This document shows positions 50,287 to 61,033 of a stretch of 64,000 nt of DNA, in pieces. The stretch's first letter is position 1, and every line of letters starts with the position of its first letter. Under the pieces are notes generated by a model, which was not told the origin of the DNA, did not search any database, and was given only the letters and a program-made list of their open reading frames with translations. The position numbers were made by a program, and so were the translations under genes. The DNA is from Nannochloropsis oceanica (taxonomy: Eukaryota; Sar; Eustigmatophyceae; Eustigmatales; Monodopsidaceae), in the NCBI GenBank assembly GCA_004519485.1, contig CP038111.1:248001-312000 (forward strand), given 5' to 3'.

Positions 50287-51354
50287 TCACCAATTTGCGA
50301 AGTTTTGATTCAAAAGTGATTTCGTCTGTCCTTGCTCGCGAGATGAGGATGAGGGTGGGGGAGGAGGGAGGGTATATACATGCATCCACATCTCCTTATT
50401 CCCCATCTCATCATCCAGCGAGACTATTTCCTGCTGCAATTTCAATCTATTTACCACTTCCTCCACCTTCCGGTCGATAACTGCACCCAATACAAAGCTT
50501 CCGCACAGTAAAAATTTGTCCGAACCCGTTGCCGCCACTATTGCTGTTGCTGTTGCTGTTACTGTTGCTTCAAATCCCTCCCTTCTTTTCCTAAGCACCC
50601 GCGATACTGTTTCAAATAAGCTTGCCACCACATCCACACTATAGATCAAATCGCTCCCCACAATCAAGAGCACTGGTGTCTTGTCTTTTCCTCCCTCTTT
50701 GCCGTGCCCTGGCTTTGGCAATAGGCATGCATCCATCTCACCGCCCCATTCCACTAATGCAGCCTCGCACCGCGTTCCCTCCCGTATCCTAGCATGGTTC
50801 CGCGCAATACCCTCTCGAATCAATACCATCGTGCCTGGATCATGATCAGTCATTATAACGTGCTCCACAGGAGGCAGTTGAGCGAGAGCCAGACCCAGCA
50901 ACCCACATCCCGCCCCCAATTCCAGGACGTGGATGGGACCGTCTCTCCCTGCTATGCGTTTCCAATGTCGCACAAGGTAATCCGCCATGAAGGGCGCCGC
51001 AGGCCAAGTGCGTTGGCCTGTTTGGAGTGCCCCCGGTCCGTCCTCGTCATCGACCACCTGTACCTCTACTTCTATTGACTTTAATGCGGGCCTGTAGTTG
51101 CTTTGGTGGGAGGAGGGAGGGGAGGTCGGGAAGGCATGCTTGATCCATGCTTTTGCGGCCGCGGCGTCGAATAAAAAACCCAGCGCTGCTAGGTCTTGGT
51201 CATCTTCCTCGTTTTTAACCTTGTCTGATGGCCGAAGGGATTGAGCTGGTGCCATGGCTGTGGTATTTGGTGGTGGCAAAATGAGTCTGCTATCGAAGCC
51301 GCACGCTCCCAACTCCCTTTCCTCTTCTGTCTTGACCGAGCCCCAGCTGCACAT
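50287..51354 (-). CDS. METTL21/FAM86-type protein lysine methyltransferase (Methyltransf_16)
   Basis: 355 aa, one exon, ATG at 51354. The seven-beta-strand SAM-dependent fold is visible: TGQRTWPAAPFMADYLVRHW (family entry motif with the W-x-A-A core), motif I VLELGAGCGLLGLALAQL, post-I VIMTDHDPG, and the later motif LLIVGSDLIYSVDVVASLFE, where Methyltransf_16 members often have a D-x-x-Y pattern. The N-terminus is an acidic helix-rich extension (VKNEEDDQDLAALGFLFDAA). Family members methylate lysines on eEF2, eEF1A, Hsp70, VCP and others; the sequence does not reveal the substrate. It is divergent from PHF5A with only about 256 bp between the ATGs. Confidence 0.85.
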   Translation of the reverse strand: MCSWGSVKTEEERELGACGFDSRLILPPPNTTAMAPAQSLRPSDKVKNEEDDQDLAALGFLFDAAAAKAWIKHAFPTSPPSSHQSNYRPALKSIEVEVQVVDDEDGPGALQTGQRTWPAAPFMADYLVRHWKRIAGRDGPIHVLELGAGCGLLGLALAQLPPVEHVIMTDHDPGTMVLIREGIARNHARIREGTRCEAALVEWGGEMDACLLPKPGHGKEGGKDKTPVLLIVGSDLIYSVDVVASLFETVSRVLRKRREGFEATVTATATAIVAATGSDKFLLCGSFVLGAVIDRKVEEVVNRLKLQQEIVSLDDEMGNKEMWMHVYTLPPPPPSSSSREQGQTKSLLNQNFANW

Positions 51355-51610
51355 TTGTACGACAACAGGCGTCGCACATCATTTTAAATTGTTTCAAGAT
51401 TCTGCCGCTGGGGCTAATGCTGTGTGCCGTGACATTCTTGCTGGCCGATGCTCATACTCCTCCACTCGCACGGAGCCTGAAAATTGAAGTGATGAAGAAC
51501 TTCTACCGGGCCACGCCGCGCCACCACTTCTCACCACCCCTGCCTCCGTTTCGCATACCAACCCTCATAGAATCGTTGCTCCTTCCTCCGGTGTCATCTC
51601 GTTCTCAGCC

Positions 51611-52459
51611 ATGGCCAAGCATCATGCCGGTACGTAAGTGACACTGGGGATAATGGCGGGGTAATGGGATCACTGCTGGAAGGAAGATGTAGGAGCTTGC
51701 ATTTTAGAGCGTATAGAGCCATAGCTTAGAGCACCCCCATCTTTTTCCTTTAATATGTATATGTAGACCTTGTGATGTGCCGGAAGCAGCCCGGGATCGC
51801 CATCGGCCGCTTGTGTGAAAAGGTAAGTGGAGTGAAGGGAAGCTGGAGCCGGGTCAACTCGCTGCATATACATGCATCACCTCAGTGCTAACCTGACCAC
51901 GCGAATATCTCATCAACCACATCATGCAGTGCGATGGCAAGTGCGTGATTTGTGATAGTTACGTCCGACCCTCCACCTTGGTCCGCATCTGCGACGAATG
52001 TACGCACTCTAATACTTGTGTGGTTGGTATTGCCTATGACATGCCTCTTACGATTTCGACCAACGCGTCCTCTTCCACTTCTCTTATCCTTACCACTTTC
52101 ACCGTTGCCGCTCCAATAGGTAATTACGGCTCCTATGAAGGTCGGTGCGTTATCTGTGGCGGACCCGGCATCTCTGACGCGTATTACTGCCGCGAATGCA
52201 CCCAAGAAGAGAAGGACCGGGACGGCTGCCCCAAGATTGTCAACTTGGGAGCATCCAAAACAGATTTATTCTACGAACGCAAAAAGTATGGATTTAAGCG
52301 GTACGTTACTACCCCTTCGTACGCTATCTATCGTGTTCTTGTGATAAAGATGAAAAAGGCGTTGATTAAGGCAGGGGAAGGTAATAAGAGTGAGTGTGCG
52401 TATTTTATGTGTTGCTCCGAAGTTCTGATTTCCCCCCTCGTATTGTTCACAGGCGATGA
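51611..52459 (+). CDS. PHF5A: PHF5A / SF3b14b / Rds3, U2 snRNP zinc-finger protein
   Basis: Small SF3b subunit that contacts the branch-site adenosine pocket with SF3B1. Five exons join in frame: 51611-51629, 51767-51822, 51930-51999, 52120-52300 and 52453-52459. The product is exactly 110 aa, the universal length. It reads [20 protein letters not shown], then [60 protein letters not shown] and [15 protein letters not shown]. All zinc-binding CxxC pairs are present. All four introns are GT-AG with GTACG or GTAAG donors, 107-152 nt long. The last coding exon is only 7 nt. This intron density contrasts with its single-exon neighbours. Confidence 0.96.
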
Positions 52460-53036
52460 GGTAGGCGATTGAGCAAGATGTGGTTGACAATGAAGCAGAA
52501 ACGAAAGGACCATAGGAACTGTAAATATTGAATGGGTGAAAACAAGCTTGGCGCTCAAAAGGGGGCTTTGGGCATTTGGCATGTTTTGGGAGTGGATCTT
52601 AGGTAAATTTAGGGTCTTACACTACCTATGCTAGCCACGCAGACAATAATCTTCAAATCATATCGCATGTAACGAATAGTTGACACTTTTAGTTGCCTTG
52701 TTGCGCCCATCTTGCGTTTTTCTAAAATTAAAACTGACAATCATCATCTCTCACTTTGGTGGCCCACGGACCATCGCAAGTGTGCGACCCCCCTTCTCTA
52801 CCTTTGCGCCCATTATTATACGATGCAAGCCCACTACACACCGCAAAGAAAGTCTGTAAAAATGACGACGAGAGAAGGCAGCTCCACCAAAGAATTCTTT
52901 ATCGCAAGTCACAAGTCTTAGCTAAATACACTTTCACGCCGCCGGCATACCCCATTAGACTGCTCAGGCCATGCCCACGACGACTGGGACGACGATAAAT
53001 ATCTTCAGCTAAGGATCTGGTCACAGCGTGCGCGCC
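52460..53036. other. Intergenic region PHF5A / kinase
   Basis: PHF5A 3' UTR and presumed kinase promoter. AT-richer than the coding flanks. No gene is seen. Confidence 0.5.
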
Positions 53037-55778
53037 ATGGAGGAGAACGGAGACTCTCCTCCGCCGCTTTCACTCTCGGGCCCGCATACCTCCCCTACAG
53101 CACAACATGACGACAACAAAGCCCCAGACACCGTTTCTCCATCACCTCAAGGCTTCCAACCCTATGGTACGGGTCCCGGGGGCCTAGCCACGGATCTCGT
53201 CGACCAGCAAACACGGGGTTATCATGTCCGAGCGCACGAGCGACCCCCTCCCCTCTACCAAGCCACCATGGGGCTCGCCGCGGCCTACATGCACATCACC
53301 GACCACAAGGACCGACGGCGCCCTCGCGCGTTTAGTACCTCCGAAACGCATCTTTACACGTCAGACGACGGAACTTTGCGAGTAGGGCCGCATTTACCTC
53401 TGATTCTGGGGCGATATCGATTTGTCCGCCTGGTGGGGCAAGGGACATTTGCCCAGATCATATGCGCTGAAGACACCTTCCATCCCCGTCGACGGCACGT
53501 GGCGATCAAAATCCTGAATTTCCATTATGCCGAGATTGGGAAACGGGAGGCCTTGTGTCTGCGGTTGGTGCATGATAGCCCAGGGGGACCACATGCGGCC
53601 GTGGTCAGGTTCCACGGTGTATTTGATTTTATGGGGCATTTTTGCATTGTCATGGAGTTGTGCCTCGGGGGGTCTTTCCAGCATTATGTTCGACCACTTT
53701 CAGCCAGCTCCCCATCATTGGTGCAGGAGCAGGAGCAGCTGCAGTTTCAGCAACAGCAATACCGTGGCACTCCCAAGCATGGCGGCAGAGGAGGGGGAGG
53801 AGGACCGAGTGCAGGTGCTGCTGGGATGGCCATGGCACAACTACGCGAGGCAGCTCTTCATCTTGTCAAAGCTCTGCTGTTGCTCCACAATCACGACGTG
53901 ATCCACGCGGATCTCAAGCCCGAAAATGTTCTCTTGGCAGGGAGTAGTCCGGGAGGAGGTCTTTCAGCAGGAGGAGGAGGAGGAGGAGGAGGAGCAGGCG
54001 GAGGAGGAGCAGGAGGGTGGGGACAGCAAGTAAGATTGACTGATTTAGGGAATGCAATCAAAAGCCGGGAGATTAAGTTGTATAAAGAGGACTACGAAAT
54101 TCAGACGTTGGGTTACAGGGCGCCAGAGGTGTTACTTGGTGGGTGTGGTGGACAAGCATTCAACCACCAAATTGACATGTGGTCTCTAGGCGTTCTTCTC
54201 GTCGAGCTTTACCTCGGCCGACCCCTCTTTAGAGCAGCAAGTAAGGTTTTGATGCTCAAGCGTATTTTGTCGGTTCTGGGCCCATTGCCGGCAAGGGAGT
54301 ATGTGAGCGGGAAGTTTTACACGGCTTTTTTTGGGTCGGACCATCGTTTGAGACCTGAGACTTTCGGCTTGCGTGATGACCCTAACCATGCTGCCACCGC
54401 TCTGATGGATCCTAGAAAGGTCCAGAATTCATTCGTATACGATGGGGATGCCCATTTTCGACTCGTATGTGATTTATTAAGGTCGAGAGACCCGGATTTC
54501 AATGGGTTTGTGTGTGGACTGTTGCAGTTTGACCCTCGCGTGAGACTGACGGCATTCCAGGCGTTGATGCATCCTTACTTGGCGCCTTGCTTTCCGTTTT
54601 CTCTTCTAAAGCCGTTTTTATCGGTAGCGAGCTTGGAGATATTGGGGAGGGGGAGGCAGCCGATCGCATCCTTCCCGCCGGGGAGCAGTAGGACGCGAAC
54701 GGTATCTTCTTCTTCTGCTTCCTTGTCTTCGTCTACTTCTGACTCGTCTTCACCCACTTCCTCGTCGTCCTTTGCGCCGGCTCGGGGCGAGCAGCAGAAT
54801 GTGCAGCTGAAGGAAAAGGAGCCAGAAGAGGAGGAGAAAGAAGAAGAAGAGGAGGAGGGGGGTGGATTGGTAGCTATAGTGGAGTCGTCCACGTCATCGC
54901 CATCCTCTTTCAGGAGAAGGACCAAGGTGGAAGAAAAGGAAGAAGGGCAAGAAGCGGTGGCAGCAGCAGCGGTAACAGTACCAGCATCAGTATCAGCAAC
55001 AGCAGTATCAGAAAAATGCCCAGCTAACAGACAGCATCGCGAGGAAGGAGAAAGGAAGGATACCCTGACGCTTGCTTCCAGTTCTTCCCTGCCTCTGTCA
55101 TCTGACTATACTCCTGCCCTTCAATTAGAAGACTCCTCTTCCCCTCCACCCCTCACACTGGAGAGGGACGCAATCGACTCGGATGTTGTGGTTTTGTTAG
55201 ACGAAGAGGAAGAAGAAGAGGGCGAGGAAAGAAAAGCTGTGGTTGCGGATAAGAAGAACAATAATGAAGCGGAAAATGCAACGGCCCTCAAGGTAACAAG
55301 GCATACTGCTGTAGGTGTTGCAATGGCTGGTGCTACCACAAACCATCCTCCTAGTTCCTCCTCATTATTCCTAAAACGCCCCCGTGCGAGTACAGGAAGA
55401 GAAGACAGTGGCGGCAGCAACAGTAGCAGCGGAGGACGACGAGGAAGAGGACGAGTTACAAAAGTAGGGGGAGGGGGAGGGGAAAGGTCTGCAATTGAGA
55501 AAAAGGAGGAAATCAATGTGCTGGGTAGCGAGAGCAAGATGGGAATCATCGCCATGAAGGCTGCAGGCTCAGGCGTGGGAAAGACGCCTGTCAGGAAGTG
55601 GTATGAAGAGGTCGCTGCTGAGGAGGAAGAGGACATTGAAGAGGAGGAGTCACCCTCCTCGCTTGGGAAACGGAAGTCCTTCTTGCCACGCGATCCGTCG
55701 ACGGCTAGGCAGCAATTGAAAAGGGGGAAGGGGGTGGAGGAAGAAGATTCGGCGGGCGAAGACGAGCTGTTTCTGTAA
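53037..55778 (+). CDS. Protein kinase, CMGC group, DYRK-like
   Basis: 913 aa, one exon; the first in-frame ATG is 53037. The kinase domain spans about residues 124-515: glycine loop VGQGTFAQI, VAIKILNF with the ATP lysine, IVMELCLGGSF, catalytic loop VIHADLKPENVLL (HxD as HAD; DYRKs have HCD), a magnesium motif DLG instead of DFG, TLGYRAPEVLLGG, and DMWSLGVLLVELYLGRPLF with the CMGC-type ALHPxL end QALMHPYL. Gly/Gln-rich inserts lie between the hinge and the catalytic loop and before DLG. The activation loop reads EDYEIQTLGYRAPE, lacking the YxY of DYRKs, so autophosphorylation may differ. The C-terminal 400 residues are Glu/Ser low complexity with basic clusters (KRPRAS, RRGRGR) that could serve nuclear import. 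Confidence 0.85.
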   Translation: MEENGDSPPPLSLSGPHTSPTAQHDDNKAPDTVSPSPQGFQPYGTGPGGLATDLVDQQTRGYHVRAHERPPPLYQATMGLAAAYMHITDHKDRRRPRAFSTSETHLYTSDDGTLRVGPHLPLILGRYRFVRLVGQGTFAQIICAEDTFHPRRRHVAIKILNFHYAEIGKREALCLRLVHDSPGGPHAAVVRFHGVFDFMGHFCIVMELCLGGSFQHYVRPLSASSPSLVQEQEQLQFQQQQYRGTPKHGGRGGGGGPSAGAAGMAMAQLREAALHLVKALLLLHNHDVIHADLKPENVLLAGSSPGGGLSAGGGGGGGGAGGGGAGGWGQQVRLTDLGNAIKSREIKLYKEDYEIQTLGYRAPEVLLGGCGGQAFNHQIDMWSLGVLLVELYLGRPLFRAASKVLMLKRILSVLGPLPAREYVSGKFYTAFFGSDHRLRPETFGLRDDPNHAATALMDPRKVQNSFVYDGDAHFRLVCDLLRSRDPDFNGFVCGLLQFDPRVRLTAFQALMHPYLAPCFPFSLLKPFLSVASLEILGRGRQPIASFPPGSSRTRTVSSSSASLSSSTSDSSSPTSSSSFAPARGEQQNVQLKEKEPEEEEKEEEEEEGGGLVAIVESSTSSPSSFRRRTKVEEKEEGQEAVAAAAVTVPASVSATAVSEKCPANRQHREEGERKDTLTLASSSSLPLSSDYTPALQLEDSSSPPPLTLERDAIDSDVVVLLDEEEEEEGEERKAVVADKKNNNEAENATALKVTRHTAVGVAMAGATTNHPPSSSSLFLKRPRASTGREDSGGSNSSSGGRRGRGRVTKVGGGGGERSAIEKKEEINVLGSESKMGIIAMKAAGSGVGKTPVRKWYEEVAAEEEEDIEEEESPSSLGKRKSFLPRDPSTARQQLKRGKGVEEEDSAGEDELFL

Positions 55779-56287
55779 GTTGGATGCATGTATATATCTG
55801 GCCCATAAGGAGGGAGGTCCTGTGTGCAGCACGTGAAAAGAAAAATCACGTCCAATTGATCGATTTTTAAAAGGCATTCACAAAAAAAGCATTCACAGAA
55901 ATAATCAATGAAAGCGAAGACATGTAAGATCGGACACACATACGAAGTAGGATTTATAGTGCAGACAAAGCAATAGCAGGCGTGTGCTCATTTATCTGCC
56001 TGTTTCAATACATTCTTTCTTTGCTTTCTATCTTTTTGTTAACATGCACATGCACAAGCAGACGCGCATCATTTCCGGCGCTTTATTTTTCTATCATTGA
56101 CATGCACATGCACATTCAGACATACACCATCTAGCTATCTGTAAATACTACCCGGAGGGATAACACACACGCACCGACAGGCACTCGAGCACACATGCAA
56201 AACTTTCTTTGCTCCGACAATTGGTGGTTTCATTTCCCTCGTTCTCCATAGATCAATGTCTTCACACTGTTGTTGCTTTATCTCCTT
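55779..56287. other. Convergent intergenic region with short direct repeats
   Basis: Contains two near-identical 21-nt units at 56042-56062 and 56101-56121 that share CATGCACATGCACA and then CAGAC. AT-rich around 55860-56110. No gene is seen. Confidence 0.5.
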
Positions 56288-59200
56288 TCACAGATGATTC
56301 AGTTCCTCTAATTTCTCCTCCCCTTTCTCCTCCTCCTCAATCCGCAACCTCGAAGGCTTGACAACATACCCCTGAAAGGGCCTTCGCATCCCCTCTCTCA
56401 CGACCTGTGATTCTTCCATCTCCTTCTGCGTCCCCCCCCCCTCTTTTATTTCCTCTCTCAATCGTCGCCGTAGTCGCGTCCGCCATTTGAATGCCAAGCA
56501 CGCCGCCAAAAACATCCCACACCTCGTCTTTGTCCTTGCCTTTTCCAAATCTTCCCCCCGCCTCTTATCAACATAACTGCTGAACATCTGCGTATGCACA
56601 AAGGCACTCTGGTACTCCTATGTAAGTAGGGTGGAAGGGGGCAGGGAGGGAGAGAGGGAAGAGGAAGGGAATTTAAGCGTCTAAGTATAAAAGCGAAAAT
56701 GCTTTGATAAGAGATACACCCCTCTCTCCCTTCCACCTTCCCTCACTCCCCTCCCCAACAAACCTACCATCATCATCCTCAACGGGTCCAAGAACCAGCC
56801 TGGGAAGAACTCGAACACCTCTCGCTCACTATCAAAAGTCCCATACTTTCTCCACGCATCCGGGTAGGCCAAATCACCGCACAGCCCCAGCACGTACTCT
56901 CGGAAGGTCGCTTTAAGTTTCACCAAGGTCTGAGTCTCATCCATAGTCAACCCACTCATGTAAGTAGCTAGGTGTAAATTTGCCCACCGTGAACGACGGC
57001 ATGAGAACAACTTGGAGGATTCTTGAAGGGCTTGGAGAAGTTGATAACAAAGGGGGAGTTTCACGGCAAGGTCCGGAAGGCGAAGATGCTCTTTGCAGCG
57101 GCCTATGTGCAAAGCAGCAGCATGAGGAGTGGTATGGCTTGGATCGAAGGGTGGTTGGACACCTAGGACGAATGGAACGGGGGACTGGACGATGTCGCTC
57201 AGGGAGTTAGGGAGGAGGGGGATGAAGACCCCGTCCCATTTGAAGGGTTGGAGGAGGCTGATGAATGCTGTGGCGATCGCAGAGACGAGGCCTTGGTCTT
57301 CGCCGATGACGACTAGGCTTTGTTCCAATAAGAGAAGATTCACACATTTGATGATGACACCGGCGGAAACGTGGGAGAATAAAACAGCCACGGCCCAGTC
57401 TTGCAGAGGGACGAGAGGGAAATCCAACCGCGTCGTCGCCAGGGAATAAGGCGGGTAAGAAAGTGTCACGCTTCCGCTAGAGGGAAAGGCCATCTCTCGC
57501 TGTACATGTCTCAGAAACCTTCGACGTAATGTGACCAAATCTCCCCCTCCCCCGTTATCACAACTACTACCATTACTGCTGCTACTACCTCCTCCATCTC
57601 CACCCATACTAGCATCCATCCCCCCCCCCACGCATTTCTCCATATAGCTCCCGGCACCCTTAGGCGACAACGACAGTCCATTACCACCAATACCACTCGA
57701 AAAAGAAGAGGGAGGAGGTAAAGACAAGGCGTCACAACTATGCCTCCTCTTCAGCGCCGACAGGACACCGACCCTCATCTTGCCTCCCCAATTCGCCAGT
57801 ACCGCCCGTTCCCTTTCGACGATGAAAGAAAGCACTTTGCATAGCACAGGGTGATTTGGCTGATGACTTATCAGACAAAAACACCGCGGAGCGACCACAA
57901 CAAACCCCATTTCTTCCTCCTCTTGCTGTCGAAACTCTCGATACGTCAATGACGCTCGGTACTGACACGTAGACACAACCGCACCCCCCCTCAAGGCCTC
58001 CGTCGCGCGAATCAGCTTCTGGTAATCTTCCAAACTCACTGACCCATCCCTCACCAACTTTCTATCTCTTCCCCCTGCTATTCCATCGCTGCTGCTGCTG
58101 CTGCTACTACTACTGCTGCTGCTGCTGATGCTTCGCTCCCTACTTCCTCTGGGGCTGCCCCACCCCCCACTCTGCTGAAACTTACGCATGTGCGTTCTAA
58201 CATGGTCTAAGAGGCCTCGTCGTTCAGCAGCAGCGGCAGCAATAGCGGAGGGGGAAGAACAATCATCGAGCAATCTACTTCGTGCTATTGCCTGGCTACT
58301 TCTGCTGCGACTGCTGCTGATGCTGTTGCGGGTGCAGCTATTACTCTTCCTCATCCTCCTTTTTCCTGCTTCTGCTCCTGCTCCTGCTCCCGCTCCTGCT
58401 GCTACCGCCGGTAAGTGCTGCACAAAAAAATGCTGCAACGTTCGCGCTGCTGCTTGTTCCTTCCGCGCCTGCTGCAGAGCGTCTACAACAGAGGAGGGGC
58501 ATTCAGGCCTTGCCTCATAGATAGTTAAACAGACACCATAGGAGATCGCACCCTGCTCGTCCGTGAACTGCAGCACGTGCGTTTGATCCCTATGCTTACC
58601 TGTCCACAGTTCCAACTGTGACGCTGGGGCCAGCTCCAACCGGCCCCCTTGCGGAAAACAAAACTCGCTGATTCGGGCCAAGGCGGCAGAGGAAGGGGTG
58701 GGCCCTCCCTGCTTCTCTCCCCCGGAGGTTTCTCCCATTTCCACCGCACAGACCTCGACGGGCTGCATTGATTTTGCTGGTGGGTCTAGTCCACGCAAAA
58801 CGCTGCTTTGAATGCCAACGACAGCGAACTCACTAAAATGTGCTGACGCCAGCGCTGCCTGTGACGATGACGAGACACTCGTTGCTCCCGTCACAACTCT
58901 TCCACCCGCGCGCCGTGGCAACCCGCTACTGCCACTGCTGTTACTGATACCGCTGCTATACGTACCGTCGTTATTGCATTTGACGCTATGCGGGTTGCTA
59001 TTCTCTTCGAGCCGCTGAGCTTCTTCCAAGCTTTCGGCCATGCTTCGCCCAGGTCTGCCCGCAGGACTACCAGGGGGCCAGCTGAAACGAGATACACCAA
59101 GAGGGTATTTAGTGGCCGGTGATGACAAAGGGGAAGAGGATGTGGGAAATGTGGTGGTGGTGATGGAGGGTGGACATCCGTCATGCAAGCTGGTGCTTCG

Positions 59201-59668
59201 GGAGTAGGAGCTAGAGGTGCATTTGGACGAGGCAAACAGCAAGGAGGGCGAGGCCCGCGATGAGGACGGGAGTAATGGAGACGAAGAGTTGGCTATTCGT
59301 TGTCGCAATAATGAATTTTCGCCCTCCAGTTGCGCAATCTTTCGTTGTAATCGTTGCAGCGCCTCGTCCTGCGGTGCGGAGGACGACAACTTCATTATCT
59401 CCTGTCGCTGCTGGTCGGTTTGACTCAGACACAGCAGCGGCGGTGGGACAAGACCCTTGCACGGACCTCTTTGATCCATCTTCACAGAAACAGTGCCTTC
59501 AACAAGGGCACTGAGGGGACTGATGGCTGCAATAGCGGCAGCAGAAGGAGAAGACGACGACGACAAGGTCGGGGACAGGCCCCGGCTAGGCATGGAGGCT
59601 CGAGGAGATAGCAAGGGCGACGGGGGCGTCCGGGGGGGCTCCTGCGGCGGCGAATACGATATGGTCAT
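56288..59668 (-). CDS. DENN-domain protein (Rab GEF family)
   Basis: 1076 aa from exons 59668-56768 and 56617-56288; the 150-nt intron joins PLRMMM to EYQSAFVHTQM in phase 0. After a Ser-rich N-terminus with a short coiled coil (DEALQRLQRKIAQLEGENSL) comes a uDENN-like part (LARISEFCFPQGG, HVLQFTDEQGAISYGVCLTI). Next is PRCFCLISHQPNHPVLCKVL, and then the cDENN core VIIKCVNLLLLEQSLVVIGE, ISLLQPFKWDGVFIPLLPNS and SPVPFVLGVQ. The dDENN part (SGLTMDETQTLVKLKATFRE) and EYQSAFVHTQMFSSYVDKR follow, as in DENND proteins. DENN proteins exchange GDP on Rabs in membrane traffic; which Rab is unknown. Long Ser/Gly/Ala runs are inserted between the uDENN strands. Confidence 0.88.
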
Positions 59669-60067
59669 TGTATCATATATATTTTATTGCCTTGGCTCGC
59701 CTGCTACTCAAGAGCAGCTGTGGAGCCCATGGCACTCCTGTTTCCTGGGTAGGGTGAAATGGAAATGGGTAGCCAGGTGAAAAATAAATAATAATTGTAG
59801 GGTGGATGCCAGAAGCACACAGAACGGCAGGCGAGGACAAGCCCAGCAGGAATCTCTCGGGTGGCAAGACATTTTATGGAGAGGATTGGTGAGGTGCTGA
59901 GCGCTGTCATAGCCGCATTTTGGTCGTCGTGTCCATGTTGTAGAGGTGTGGAGCGAAAGGCCCATGATGTCAATGACCGTTACGGGCCGTTAAGCAAGAA
60001 CACACCAATGATAAAGGGGGGCTCTTCTCCAAATGGTATTTAAGATAAGGAAAATCGTCGGTTCTAT

Positions 60068-60100
60068 AATGGTTGGATTAGGTCGTCCAACCATTTTTTT
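60068..60100 (+). repeat. Perfect 10-bp inverted repeat with 8-nt loop and T tract
   Basis: AATGGTTGGA at 60068-60077 pairs perfectly with TCCAACCATT at 60086-60095, and a run of Ts extends to 60100. It looks like a small-RNA 3' hairpin or transcription-stop structure, or the remains of a small inverted-repeat element. No promoter was recognised upstream. Confidence 0.6.
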
Positions 60101-60367
60101 ATTTCCTTTAATAGTGAGGGTCAAAGGAGACAGTAGTAAGGCTGGCAAAGAAGTTTCCCCTCCGTCATTCCACCGATCGGTCTCTTCAGGCTGTTGGCCT
60201 TCATTTTGATTTGAGGCAGGGTCGTAGGAGTTAGAGCAGGAGATGCGATAGTAGCGGGACAAGTAGCAAGAAGAGCGTGCAGCCACGCCCTGCATCCCGA
60301 GGGAAACTAAGAAATCCCCCCATTTTTGACGAAGACCATCAACGTCCTCTCCTCAAACCCTTACAAG

Positions 60368-60595
60368 CTACTTCGTCGGATATACTCCCAACACCTTCTC
60401 TGAAACTTCATGTAGCCCGTCCACGGTCTGACCTGCATAGTCAAAAATAAATTTAAAAAACGAAAAGTTATCATGCTTGAAAATGTGCCCAAATTTTGAT
60501 TTTTGCTTTTTGTTTCGTTTCTTCCGCTTGGAACACCGCATGATCCTCCACACTTCTTTCTGTGTGCCGATTACTCTGTGATTTCCATCTTTCAT
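60368..60595 (-). CDS. Short basic ORF (75 aa), uncertain
   Basis: ATG at 60595. The middle is strongly basic (RCSKRKKRNKKQKSKFGHIF), the next part aromatic (NFSFFKFIFDYAGQ), and the end reads VDGLHEVSEKVLGVYPTK. The composition resembles a protein fragment, but AT-rich DNA readily gives Lys/Phe-rich frames. No family is recognised. Confidence 0.2.
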   Translation of the reverse strand: MKDGNHRVIGTQKEVWRIMRCSKRKKRNKKQKSKFGHIFKHDNFSFFKFIFDYAGQTVDGLHEVSEKVLGVYPTK

Positions 60596-61033
60596 CTACG
60601 TTATGCACACACAACCCTTTGCATAACTACATTTTATATAGTAATTCATTATTCTCTGTGGAAGTTCCTTCCTCACCATCACCATTCTACAATACTTTGC
60701 ATCTGTAGGTGGGAATCGGTGTGAGGTAAAGGGGTGCGAGAAGAGTGCGCAAGCTGGCAACTGGGCAACGGGCAAAGGTTGAACATGCAAAAATGACGGA
60801 CGTGGTAACTGATGCCAGACACCGGGATGTAAGCTCAGTGCCCAATACAGCTCCAGGGGGACGGGTTAGGGAGGGTTGTGTATTAAACCTGGAAGGGGGG
60901 ACCGTTGTGAGGGGCTGTGTTGCACGCCTTCCACATAGAAGTGCTTTGCCAAGCATTACCATCCTGACAGCGACATTAGTTTGTGCATATTTGCATGCCG
61001 CTGTATGGAGGTTGATGCACGCATCAAGGGTGA

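Noticed and set aside
55121-55939. 272-codon minus-strand ORF opposite the kinase tail
   Set aside because: Ser/Leu runs mirror the Glu-rich sense tail.
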